A stretch of DNA of 64,000 nt, from positions 1,472,001 to 1,536,000 of the forward strand of contig NC_014614.1 of the NCBI RefSeq assembly GCF_000196455.1. The letters are read 5' to 3'. The position numbers and the translations under genes are program-made. This document shows positions 35,694-43,183 of this stretch, one piece after another (the first letter of the stretch is position 1; every line of letters starts with the position of its first letter). Under the pieces are notes generated by a model, which saw only the letters and a list, made by a program, of their open reading frames with translations, made no database searches and was not told the DNA's origin. Source of the stretch: Acetoanaerobium sticklandii. Its GTDB lineage: Bacteria > Bacillota > Clostridia > Peptostreptococcales > Filifactoraceae.

Positions 35694-36581
35694 CTATTTT
35701 TTTCTACAAATTATATAATCCGCTAATTCTACGAAAAATGTTTTTTCTCTAGGTTCAAATACATTTAAGCTTTCAATAGCATTTGTTATCGTATTTTTAG
35801 CATATTCCTTCGATTTCTCTAATCCAAAATATTTAGGATAGGTTGCTTTATCATTTAGCTCATCACTGCCAATTTTTTTCCCTAATTCGGCTTCATTTCC
35901 TTCTATATCAAGTATGTCATCAGTAATTTGAAATGCTAAGCCAATATATTTCGCATAAGTCTTTAGAGCAGCTATCCTTGTATCATCTGCGTCTGACATG
36001 ACGGCTGCTGCAACAATTGAGGCTTCAATTAAAGCACCTGTTTTATTGCTGTGTATAAATTTCATTGTGTCAATATCAATACTTTTTCCTTCAGACTCTA
36101 TATCAACCGCTTGACCTGCAATCATTCCATTAATCCCTGCAGCTTTTGAAATTATATTTATCCCATTTATATTATTCTTAGTCAATTTTTTTGATACAAA
36201 AGCTATCATAATTTCATGAGCTAAATTTAAAAGCCCATCTCCAGCTAATATGGCAGTAGCTTCGCCAAATACCACATGATTCGTCGGCTTTCCTCTTCGA
36301 AGCGAATCATTATCCATGGCTGGCAAATCATCGTGAATCAAGGAGTAGGTGTGAATCATCTCTATAGCACATGCTATTTCTATAAAATCAAAAGGATTTT
36401 TATTTAATAATTTTATAGTTTCCAAAAATAGAATTGGCCTTAACCTTTTTCCACCTGCTTGTACACTATATTTCATTGATTCAATTAATTTTTTTTCGTA
36501 AATAACATTTATAGATAAAAGTTCATCCATATACTTTTCTACAATTTGCTTATCAAATTCCATTAATTCCTTGAAATTCAT
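35694..36581 (-). CDS. ispA: Polyprenyl synthetase (farnesyl diphosphate synthase type)
   Basis: The enzyme extends dimethylallyl diphosphate with isopentenyl diphosphate to geranyl and farnesyl diphosphate. The 295-residue protein has GGKRLRPIL, the first aspartate-rich motif DDLPAMDND (about 81-89) and a second FQITDDILD. Residues before the first motif (MIHTYSLIHDD) fit a short-chain product. It follows xseB, the conserved xseA-xseB-ispA-dxs order. Confidence 0.93.
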   Translation of the reverse strand: MNFKELMEFDKQIVEKYMDELLSINVIYEKKLIESMKYSVQAGGKRLRPILFLETIKLLNKNPFDFIEIACAIEMIHTYSLIHDDLPAMDNDSLRRGKPTNHVVFGEATAILAGDGLLNLAHEIMIAFVSKKLTKNNINGINIISKAAGINGMIAGQAVDIESEGKSIDIDTMKFIHSNKTGALIEASIVAAAVMSDADDTRIAALKTYAKYIGLAFQITDDILDIEGNEAELGKKIGSDELNDKATYPKYFGLEKSKEYAKNTITNAIESLNVFEPREKTFFVELADYIICRKK

Positions 36582-36584
36582 GTC

Positions 36585-36794
36585 TTAGATGCCTCCATCA
36601 CAATTATCGTCATTAAGTACTTTAATTTTTAACTCTGCACTATTTATTATATCATGACATTGCTTATATATTCGAATACCTTCTTCATATTTTTTTAGAC
36701 TTTCTTCAAGATTGAGGGAGTTACTTTCTAATTCCTTGGTTATAGTTTCCAACTGTTTCATTAAACTTTCTAAGGAGTCCTTATTTTTTTTCAT
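36585..36794 (-). CDS. xseB: Exodeoxyribonuclease VII small subunit
   Basis: XseB forms the long helical hairpins that hold the nuclease XseA. From the ATG at 36794 it has 69 residues, nearly all helical, with LETITKELESNSLNLEESLKKYEEG, the family core. An upstream ATG at 36809 adds five residues, but GAGG is 8 bases before the second ATG. It overlaps the end of xseA. Confidence 0.9.
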   Translation of the reverse strand: MKKNKDSLESLMKQLETITKELESNSLNLEESLKKYEEGIRIYKQCHDIINSAELKIKVLNDDNCDGGI

Positions 36795-37992
36795 TTTTTC
36801 TATCCTCATTTCTTACTGATATGATTTTTGCTGTAGCTATTCCATCGCTAAGTTTTATATTTACAATATCATCAACTGAAATCTGATTAATAGTAGTTAT
36901 TATAGCTTTATCCTTATCGATAATAGCATAGCCTTTGTTTATTATTTCTATAGGATTTAAACTACTCAGCTTGTCTCCAAATTTTTCAATTGAATTTTTC
37001 TCTTTATTAACCGATTTATATATTGAATAATCTAATCTAATTTTCATATTAAATATATCTTTCCTATTATTGGCAAGTTTATAACTAAAATTTGATTTTT
37101 CAAGAATAGAAACAATATTCCCCAAATTAATTTTATGAAACTCAAGCTTTCTGTTTAGAGAGTAGTCTATCTTTTCCTTTAATTGCATTATATAGGTTTC
37201 AATATGATTTATATCCGGTAGAAAGTTCTCTATTGCTGAAGATGGTGTTGATGCTCTAGCATCAGCTACAAAATCTGAGATTACAAAATCTATTTCGTGT
37301 CCAATTGCAGAAATAATTGGCTTTTTTGATTCAAAAATACTTTTTGCTATCATTTCATTATTAAAGATACTCAATTCATCATAAGACCCTCCACCTCGCG
37401 TCAAAATGATCAACTCAATATCTTCTATATTATTTAACATATTTATACCTTCAACTATATTTATTACAGCTTCTTGTCCTTGCATTTTTGCATTATATAT
37501 TACTATTTCAATTATTGGATATCTCTTTTGTGCCAATTTAATAATATCTTTTATCGCTGCTCCTGAAATAGAAGTTACTATACCTATTTTTTGAGGATGT
37601 TTGGGAAGTGGTTTTTTATTTGATTTATCAAAATAGCCTTCTTCCTCTAACGCTTTTTTTATTTTCTCAAATTCCAGATAAGAATCTCCTAATCCAATCG
37701 AATTAAATTTCTTCACAATTATTGAGTATGTTCCATTTTTTTCATAAATATTTAACTTTCCCTCAACCACTAATTTATCTCCATCTGAAATTGTAACTTT
37801 ATTTTCAGAAAAATAAATGCAATTAATTTTTGAATTTTCGTCCTTCAAAGAAAAAAATATATATCCATATTGTGTCTGTTTTAAATTAAATACCTCTCCA
37901 GATACTGAAAAATTATGCAGGAGAGGATTAGAATTTATTATTTTAGATATATAATTGTTTAATTCAGTAACTGACAAAGTTTTAATTTTCAT
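36781..37992 (-). CDS. xseA: Exodeoxyribonuclease VII large subunit
   Basis: XseA is the catalytic subunit that degrades single-stranded DNA to short oligonucleotides. The 403-residue protein has an N-terminal OB fold (LLHNFSVSGEVFNLKQTQYGY), the nuclease core with GIVTSISGAAIKDI, LILTRGGGSYDEL, SAIGHEIDFVISDFVADARA, and a coiled coil C-terminal part. Start ATG follows AAAGGAAATTACA and overlaps the previous gene by 11 bases. Confidence 0.95.
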   Translation of the reverse strand: MKIKTLSVTELNNYISKIINSNPLLHNFSVSGEVFNLKQTQYGYIFFSLKDENSKINCIYFSENKVTISDGDKLVVEGKLNIYEKNGTYSIIVKKFNSIGLGDSYLEFEKIKKALEEEGYFDKSNKKPLPKHPQKIGIVTSISGAAIKDIIKLAQKRYPIIEIVIYNAKMQGQEAVINIVEGINMLNNIEDIELIILTRGGGSYDELSIFNNEMIAKSIFESKKPIISAIGHEIDFVISDFVADARASTPSSAIENFLPDINHIETYIMQLKEKIDYSLNRKLEFHKINLGNIVSILEKSNFSYKLANNRKDIFNMKIRLDYSIYKSVNKEKNSIEKFGDKLSSLNPIEIINKGYAIIDKDKAIITTINQISVDDIVNIKLSDGIATAKIISVRNEDRKNEKK

Positions 37993-38950
37993 TGTAATTT
38001 CCTTTCATATATTCATTCGCTGCAAAGGCGCAACCTAATGCATTATCACTTGAGATATAACTAGGAGCAAAATGAATAGTTGTGTTAATGAAAGTATCAT
38101 TGTTTAAAATATATTCTCTTAAAACTTTACTAGATGCTACACCACCAAAAAAAATAATGCTACTGTCTATGTAACAATTCATTTTTTTTATGCCTTGAAC
38201 TAAAGTTTCTCCTATTATATCTATTGCTAGCTTAGAAATTACTTCGTTACTATAGATATCAATATATTTTTTTAATTTAGTTTCTATCCCTGAAAAATGA
38301 AATCCATATTCTTTAAGACTTATATTTAAATTAATTCTCTTTTTTATCTCAGATAGCTCTTTTACATTTGACACATTCGAGGCTAAGTCATCTATATATT
38401 TACCACCTGGAAATGAATATCCCATAGAAACAGCAAGTCTATCAAGAAGCTGCCCAGCGCTTATGTCCATTGTAGCAGAAATAATATCCGTGGAGTATTT
38501 ATAATCATGTTTACTGCATTTAAGTATCTCGGTAGTTCCACCCGATAAGTGAACTCCCAAAAAATTATCTTGATTTAAATTCAAATGATTGTAAACCGCA
38601 GAAATATGATTTTCTTGATGAGAGTAAGGAATATATTTCGCTCCTACCAAATTGGCAATTAGAAGGCCTATGGAATCACTAACCATAAAAACAGGCATAT
38701 AGGAGCCTTTTACATCTCTAGGCTTTTGAGATGCGCATACAGCCAAAATTTCTATATTTTGTTTATCTACAATAGTTGTAAAATTTTTTATATGCTTAAA
38801 TATAGCATCAGATTGTCTAAGCCCTTTTTCCCCAGCTTTAACATCAAGCAAAATAGTTTTATTAAAAATTATATTTTTATTCATATCAACTGCAGCAATT
38901 GAGGTGCTATAACAACTTGTATCCAAACCTAAATAAACTTTAGTTTTCAT
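37982..38950 (-). CDS. TsaD/Kae1-like M22 family paralogue
   Basis: A 322-residue protein of the TsaD (Kae1/Qri7) ASKHA fold. It keeps the metal-binding His pair (SHQENH, His 111 and 115) and the C-terminal SSDNALG, but the first loop reads GLDTSCYSTS instead of the TSCDET form of TsaD, and overall it is divergent. Clostridia often carry such a second M22 protein between nusB and xseA; its role is not established. True TsaD makes t6A in tRNA and should be encoded elsewhere. The ATG at 38950 overlaps the nusB stop. Confidence 0.78.
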   Translation of the reverse strand: MKTKVYLGLDTSCYSTSIAAVDMNKNIIFNKTILLDVKAGEKGLRQSDAIFKHIKNFTTIVDKQNIEILAVCASQKPRDVKGSYMPVFMVSDSIGLLIANLVGAKYIPYSHQENHISAVYNHLNLNQDNFLGVHLSGGTTEILKCSKHDYKYSTDIISATMDISAGQLLDRLAVSMGYSFPGGKYIDDLASNVSNVKELSEIKKRINLNISLKEYGFHFSGIETKLKKYIDIYSNEVISKLAIDIIGETLVQGIKKMNCYIDSSIIFFGGVASSKVLREYILNNDTFINTTIHFAPSYISSDNALGCAFAANEYMKGNYNEN

Positions 38951-39341
38951 TTTTGACAATTTTCCCCAAAAGTCCATTGACAAATTTATATGAATTTTCA
39001 TCTCCGTATTTCTTTGCTAAATCTATTGCTTCATTAATGGAAACCTTATCTGGTATATCACTAAGATATAAAATTTCAGTTATTGCAACTCTTAAAATAC
39101 TTAAATCCACTTTAGCAATTCTCTTGATATCCCATGAAGTACTAGATTTTTGAATTATATCATCAATATTATCTCTATTTAATAAGAAGTTATCAAACAC
39201 TTCCTTCAGGTAGTTATCCTTTAAAGCAACTAATTCATTTTCTGCCAAAAAATTTTTATAAAACTTATGTTCAAAAGTCTTTTGAATATCCATTTCATAA
39301 AACAGCTTTACAGCCGCTTCTCTAAGCTCTTTTCTTTTCAT
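38940..39341 (-). CDS. nusB: Transcription antitermination protein NusB
   Basis: NusB, with NusE (S10), binds BoxA RNA in rRNA antitermination. The 133-residue all-helical protein starts RKELREAAVKLFYEMDI and ends IDLAKKYGDENSYKFVNGLLGKI, both strongly conserved. ATG follows AGGAGGAAAA. It heads the overlapping run nusB-TsaD-like-xseA-xseB-ispA. Confidence 0.94.
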   Translation of the reverse strand: MKRKELREAAVKLFYEMDIQKTFEHKFYKNFLAENELVALKDNYLKEVFDNFLLNRDNIDDIIQKSSTSWDIKRIAKVDLSILRVAITEILYLSDIPDKVSINEAIDLAKKYGDENSYKFVNGLLGKIVKNEN

Positions 39342-39359
39342 TTTTCCTCCTATATTATC

Positions 39360-39388
39360 AAATAGAAAATACCCTCAAAATAGAGGGT
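39360..39388 (-). terminator. Terminator after the Asp23 gene
   Basis: ACCCTC-TATTTT-GAGGGT on the minus strand is followed by ATTTTCTATTT. It lies just below the Asp23 stop and above nusB. Confidence 0.7.
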
Positions 39389-39391
39389 TGT

Positions 39392-39757
39392 TTATTTTGT
39401 TTCTATATTTTTTTCATGCTTAGTTGTAACCCCTTGTATATACACATTTACCAATGTTACTTCTAGTCCAGTCATAGTTTCAACTGTTGTCTTTACATTG
39501 TCCTGAATTTTTTTTGCAATATCTGGTATCACGCTTCCGTATTCAACATGTACAAATACATCTATCTCTGCTTTATCTTCAGCCACTTGCACTTTTACAC
39601 CTTTTGAATGATTTTTTTTGCCTAAAATTTCGCTAATATTTCCAGTGATGCTCCCACTCATTTGCGCTACGCCTTCAACTTCTGTTGCAGCTAAACTTGC
39701 TATTATCGATATAACATCTTCAGATATTTTTACTTGACCAATATTTTTACTATTCAT
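39392..39757 (-). CDS. Asp23/Gls24 family envelope-stress protein
   Basis: A 121-residue member of the Asp23 (DUF322) family with the core GQVKISEDVISIIASLAATEVEGVAQMSG and a VEYGSVIPDIAKKIQDNVKTTVETMTGLEV segment. Such proteins are linked to envelope stress or, in clostridia and Bacillus (YqhY), to the fatty-acid/nusB neighbourhood. Its position upstream of nusB is that of YqhY. Confidence 0.9.
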   Translation of the reverse strand: MNSKNIGQVKISEDVISIIASLAATEVEGVAQMSGSITGNISEILGKKNHSKGVKVQVAEDKAEIDVFVHVEYGSVIPDIAKKIQDNVKTTVETMTGLEVTLVNVYIQGVTTKHEKNIETK

Positions 39758-39802
39758 ATTTTATACCTCCAAAAATGTTCTTAAAAATAGATTATCTATA
39801 TT

Positions 39803-40813
39803 TTAAATTATATCATTGTTTACGTGTTTTTTTGCATAATCTTTTATTGTAGTTAAAGAATTACTATCATGAAATTTTACTGCTTGCTTAATAGCATTCT
39901 TTATAGCCTTAGCTTTTGAACTTCCATGAGCTTTTATTATTATTCCATCTATTCCTAAAAGCGGAACACCGCCTTGTTCATCCGCATCTAACTCTTTCTT
40001 CATATTATACAAAGATTTTTTTAGCATCAAAGCTGCAAACTTTGTTTTAATATTTTCAAACATAACTTTTTTTAACATGTCAAAAAATCTTGATGCAATT
40101 CCTTCTGTCAGTTTTATAATTATATTACCTGTAAATCCATCACAAACAATGACATCTACATTAGAAGTTGGTATTTCTCTAGCTTCAATATTACCAACAA
40201 AATTATAATCGGCGTTCGCTTTCATTAATTCAAAAGCAGTTTTATATAGTTCGTTGCCTTTTCCTTCTTCTGAGCCTATGTTTACTAATGCTACCTTAGG
40301 ATTTTTTCTTCCGAGTATATTTTGTGCATAAATAGAACCCATCATTGCAAATTCGTCTAAATTTTTAGGTTTGCAATCTGCATTTGCTCCTACGTCCATA
40401 ATCAAGCTTCCGCCATTTTCGTTTGGAAAAACTCCTGTTAGTGCTGGTCGATCAATACCTTTTATTCTCCCAACTACAAACAATCCTCCAGCTAATATTG
40501 CTCCTGTACTGCCTGCTGAAACAAAAGCATCTACTTCATTATTTTTAAGCATATTAAGTCCAACTACAATGGATGATTTTTTTTTCGTTCTAACTGCTTT
40601 TACAGGTTTTTCATCAAAGGTTATAGTTTCATCACAATGAACTACTGTCATTTTTGAACTTACAGCTTCATCCTTAGGCATAATTTCCTGAATTTGAGCT
40701 GAATCTCCAAGCAAAATTATCTCAACATTAAGCTCTTTAATCGCTTCTATTGCACCATCAATATTTGATTTTGGAGCATTATCTCCACCCATGACATCCA
40801 ACGCAATTTTCAT
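39803..40813 (-). CDS. plsX: Phosphate acyltransferase PlsX
   Basis: PlsX makes acyl-phosphate from acyl-ACP, the first step of phospholipid synthesis in most Gram-positives. The 336-residue protein begins KIALDVMGGDNAP, and has AFVSAGSTGAILAGG, VDVIVCDGFTGNIIIKLTEG and HGSSKAKAIKNAI. Start ATG follows AAAAGGAGTGATAATGGT. It is downstream of rpmF but separated by a terminator. No fapR or fabH gene is adjacent. Confidence 0.95.
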   Translation of the reverse strand: MKIALDVMGGDNAPKSNIDGAIEAIKELNVEIILLGDSAQIQEIMPKDEAVSSKMTVVHCDETITFDEKPVKAVRTKKKSSIVVGLNMLKNNEVDAFVSAGSTGAILAGGLFVVGRIKGIDRPALTGVFPNENGGSLIMDVGANADCKPKNLDEFAMMGSIYAQNILGRKNPKVALVNIGSEEGKGNELYKTAFELMKANADYNFVGNIEAREIPTSNVDVIVCDGFTGNIIIKLTEGIASRFFDMLKKVMFENIKTKFAALMLKKSLYNMKKELDADEQGGVPLLGIDGIIIKAHGSSKAKAIKNAIKQAVKFHDSNSLTTIKDYAKKHVNNDII

Positions 40814-40921
40814 ACCATTATCACTCCTTTTTATGCAAAATAATTTCCCCTCTTAGAATATAATCTACTTTTGAGAGAAAAATAAGATCCTTTTATATCA
40901 AGCAATACAATCTATTATGGT

Positions 40922-40950
40922 AAAAAAAAAGCATGTAGTTTTCTACATGC
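40922..40950 (-). terminator. Terminator after rpmF
   Basis: GCATGTAG-AAAA-CTACATGC on the minus strand is followed by nine T residues, a textbook terminator six bases below the rpmF stop. Confidence 0.9.
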
Positions 40951-40955
40951 CTCTT

Positions 40956-41132
40956 TTATTTAGCTACTACTTCTTTTCCTTTGTAATGTCCACATTCCGG
41001 ACATACTCTATGAGATAATTTTGGTTCATGACACTGAGGACATTCAACTAGACCATTTGCTGTTATCTGCATATTTGCTGCTCTTCTTGAACGAGTAGCT
41101 GACTTAGCCGTTTTTCTCTTTGGTACTGCCAT
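40956..41132 (-). CDS. rpmF: 50S ribosomal protein L32
   Basis: A 58-residue ribosomal protein read from the ATG at 41132 (behind GGAGGTGCACTAA). It begins MAVPKRKTAKSATRSRRA and has a zinc ribbon of the four-cysteine type (CPQC near 31-34 and CPEC near 44-47). It follows yceD by 17 bases, the conserved yceD-rpmF pair, and is followed by a strong terminator. Confidence 0.96.
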   Translation of the reverse strand: MAVPKRKTAKSATRSRRAANMQITANGLVECPQCHEPKLSHRVCPECGHYKGKEVVAK

Positions 41133-41149
41133 TTAGTGCACCTCCTTCA

Positions 41150-41653
41150 TTATTTTTTTAAAAGATCCTTTAGTATTTGCATTCTCGGATCTATATTCTC
41201 ATCCATAATGTTACAACTGCAAGTCGTGGTATTTAAATCGGCTCCACAATTCTTGCAAAGGCCTTTGCAGTCAGATTTACATAACAACTTAGAAGGAGCG
41301 TAATCTATTAGAGCCATATCTAAAATATGTTCCAAATCAAGCATATCTTCTTGCGTTAAAATTACATCTTCATCTTCTTGCATAATTTCATCGTTGGAAA
41401 GTACTCCACTGATAGAAACAGAGTGGTGAACTATCATGTCTTTTAAACATCTAGAACAATTCTCTTTTATAAATACACTGACATTAAAATCAGCATAAAC
41501 TTCAGAAGAATCTTTATATATTTTTCCAACTATATGAGGAAACTCTGAAAATTGAAAATCGATATACCCCAAATCTCTTTTTAAGATTGGAAGTGTCGTA
41601 TCTATTTCTTTATTTCTTTGAGAACTCATTCTAAAATCTTTTATTGATATCAT
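41150..41653 (-). CDS. YceD/DUF177 family protein
   Basis: A 167-residue protein of the YceD family, whose members are linked to 23S rRNA accumulation. It has FIKENCSRCLKDM and a C-terminal metal-site-like CKSDCKGLCKNCGADLNTTTC, the family's cysteine cluster. I choose the ATG at 41653, because AGGTG is only 3 bases from the ATG at 41659. It is co-transcribed with rpmF from a near-perfect promoter. Confidence 0.9.
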   Translation of the reverse strand: MISIKDFRMSSQRNKEIDTTLPILKRDLGYIDFQFSEFPHIVGKIYKDSSEVYADFNVSVFIKENCSRCLKDMIVHHSVSISGVLSNDEIMQEDEDVILTQEDMLDLEHILDMALIDYAPSKLLCKSDCKGLCKNCGADLNTTTCSCNIMDENIDPRMQILKDLLKK

Positions 41654-41683
41654 AACCATTCACCTCAATAATCAACAAGGCTT

Positions 41684-41712
41684 ATTATACAAATTCATTG
41701 CAAATTTGTCAA
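41684..41712 (-). promoter_or_regulatory. Consensus sigma-A promoter of yceD-rpmF
   Basis: TTGACA (41707-41712) and TATAAT (41684-41689) are exactly 17 bases apart on the minus strand, a perfect vegetative promoter. The spacer holds an inverted repeat ACAAATT-CATTGCA-AATTTGT (41689-41709), and TCAAGTAA-AA-TTACTTGA (41709-41726) lies just upstream of and partly over the -35 box. Both are possible operators. Confidence 0.85.
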
Positions 41713-41728
41713 GTAAAATTACTTGATA

Positions 41729-41756
41729 GAAGCAGGTGACAAAAGCCCCCTGCTTC
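41729..41756 (-). terminator. Hairpin after ackA, possible terminator
   Basis: GAAGCAGG and CCTGCTTC form an 8-bp stem around a 12-base loop on the minus strand, 15 bases below the ackA stop. No U-run follows directly, so termination would be weak. Confidence 0.45.
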
Positions 41757-41771
41757 AAAATTAAAATCATA

Positions 41772-42971
41772 TTAGATTGATTTTACTATTTCTAAAGTGT
41801 CTCTAGCTATCATTAATTCTTCATTTGTAGGAACTACTAAAACAGATATTTTTGATGAAGGCTTAGAAACTACTTTTTCTTCTCCGCGCATATCGTTTTC
41901 TTTAGCATCTATTTCTATGCCAATGCCTTCCATTCCACCACAAATCGCTAATCTAGCAGAAGATGAATTTTCTCCTAATCCTGCAGTGAAAACTATAGCA
42001 TCAACGCTTCCCATTTCTGCCATATAAGCTCCAATGTATTTTTTAACTTTTTTATAATAAGTTTCTAGTGCTATTTTAGCATTTTCATTTCCTTTTTCTG
42101 CTTCAGTTTCAATATCTCTAAAATCAGAGCTTACTTTTGAAATTCCTAAAACACCAGATTTTTTATTCATTACATCATTGATTTGTGCTGTGCTTAAATT
42201 TTCTTTTTCCATTAGGAAAGTAACCATCGCTGGATCAATATCTCCACATCTAGTTCCCATGATAAGTCCTTCAAGCGGTGTAAAGCCCATAGAAGTATCT
42301 ACAGAATGGCCTTTTTCAACTGCTGTAACACTTGCTCCATTTCCTAGGTGGCAAGTAATTATATTGATATCTTCAAGATTCTTATTTAGGATTTCTGCAG
42401 TTTTTTGAGCTACATATTTATGAGATGTTCCATGGAAACCGTATCTTCTAACTTTATATTTTTCATAATACTCATATGGTAATCCATATAGATATGAAGA
42501 CTTTGGCATAGTTTGGTGGAAAGCTGTATCAAAAACTGCAACCATAGGTACATTAGGAAGAATTTCTTGACATGCATTTATACCAATTAAATTTGGTGGG
42601 TTATGTAGTGGTGCTAATTCAATACAATCTTCAATTGCTTTTTTAACATGCTCATCAATTAGAGCTGAATGCGAGAAAGCTTCTCCGCCGTGAACAACTC
42701 TGTGTCCAACTGCTGCTATTTCTTTTAAATCCTTGATTGCGCCGTATTCTGAGTTCATAAGTGCTTCTAAAACTAATTGTAAAGCAATCTTATGGTCATG
42801 CATAGGTTGTTCAATTGATACTTTGTCTTTTCCTGTAGTTTGGTGCTTTAATATAGATCCTTCAATACCAATTCTTTCAACTAACCCTTTTGCTAATACT
42901 TCTTCAGATGTCATATCAATAAATTGATACTTTAATGAAGAACTACCACAGTTAATAACAAGTACATTCAT
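41772..42971 (-). CDS. ackA: Acetate kinase
   Basis: AckA interconverts acetyl phosphate + ADP and acetate + ATP, the substrate-level ATP step of many fermentations. The 399-residue protein opens VLVINCGSSSLKYQFIDM, and has RRYGFHGTSHKYV, HLGNGASV and the ENSS motif near the C-terminus. All core residues are present. No pta gene is adjacent. A promoter overlapping the tRNA-Sec 3' flank reads into it. Confidence 0.97.
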   Translation of the reverse strand: MNVLVINCGSSSLKYQFIDMTSEEVLAKGLVERIGIEGSILKHQTTGKDKVSIEQPMHDHKIALQLVLEALMNSEYGAIKDLKEIAAVGHRVVHGGEAFSHSALIDEHVKKAIEDCIELAPLHNPPNLIGINACQEILPNVPMVAVFDTAFHQTMPKSSYLYGLPYEYYEKYKVRRYGFHGTSHKYVAQKTAEILNKNLEDINIITCHLGNGASVTAVEKGHSVDTSMGFTPLEGLIMGTRCGDIDPAMVTFLMEKENLSTAQINDVMNKKSGVLGISKVSSDFRDIETEAEKGNENAKIALETYYKKVKKYIGAYMAEMGSVDAIVFTAGLGENSSSARLAICGGMEGIGIEIDAKENDMRGEEKVVSKPSSKISVLVVPTNEELMIARDTLEIVKSI

Positions 42972-42992
42972 GCTTCTTCCCCCTATTTTTTT

Positions 42993-43020
42993 ATTATATT
43001 ATAACATAATTATTCATCAA
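42993..43020 (-). promoter_or_regulatory. Candidate ackA promoter
   Basis: TTGATG (43015-43020) and TATAAT (42993-42998) are 16 bases apart on the minus strand. A palindrome AATTATT-GATG-AATAATT (43008-43025) is centred on the -35 box; it could be an operator or a weak terminator of the tRNA transcript. Confidence 0.55.
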
Positions 43021-43027
43021 TAATTTT

Positions 43028-43124
43028 TGGCGGGAGTATGTAGGAATCGAACCTACCTAAGAGGCTCCTAACCCCTCAAACTGGTTTTGAAGACCAGAGG
43101 ACACACCAGCACCCATCTACTCCC
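43028..43124 (-). tRNA. selC: tRNA-Sec (UCA anticodon)
   Basis: A 97-base tRNA with encoded 3' GCCA. The acceptor 5' strand GGGAGTA pairs with TACTCCC; the anticodon arm is CTGGT-CTTCAAA-ACCAG with TCA as anticodon; the D arm is long (GGGTGC-TGGT-GTGTCC); there is a long variable arm (GAGG...CCTC) and a normal T arm GTAGG-TTCGATT-CCTAC. The long acceptor/D-arm form and UCA anticodon define SelC. The eighth acceptor pair is G opposite A, a mismatch. It lies in the same block as selA, selB and selD but is separated from selB by a two-component system. Confidence 0.95.
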
Positions 43125-43140
43125 ATTCAAACACTATTGA

Positions 43141-43149
43141 ATTATATCA
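43141..43149 (-). promoter_or_regulatory. Extended -10 promoter of tRNA-Sec
   Basis: TGATATAAT on the minus strand ends 17 bases before the tRNA 5' end. A good -35 box is not seen (ATTTAA at 17 bases), as is usual with an extended -10. Confidence 0.5.
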
Positions 43150-43183
43150 TATTTTTATCAAATTTAAATAGAAAATTTAAATT

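Noticed and set aside
40814..40921. FapR operator and plsX promoter in the rpmF-plsX gap
   Set aside because: I could not find a FapR-like 17-bp palindrome or a convincing -35/-10 pair, although a promoter should exist here because of the terminator.
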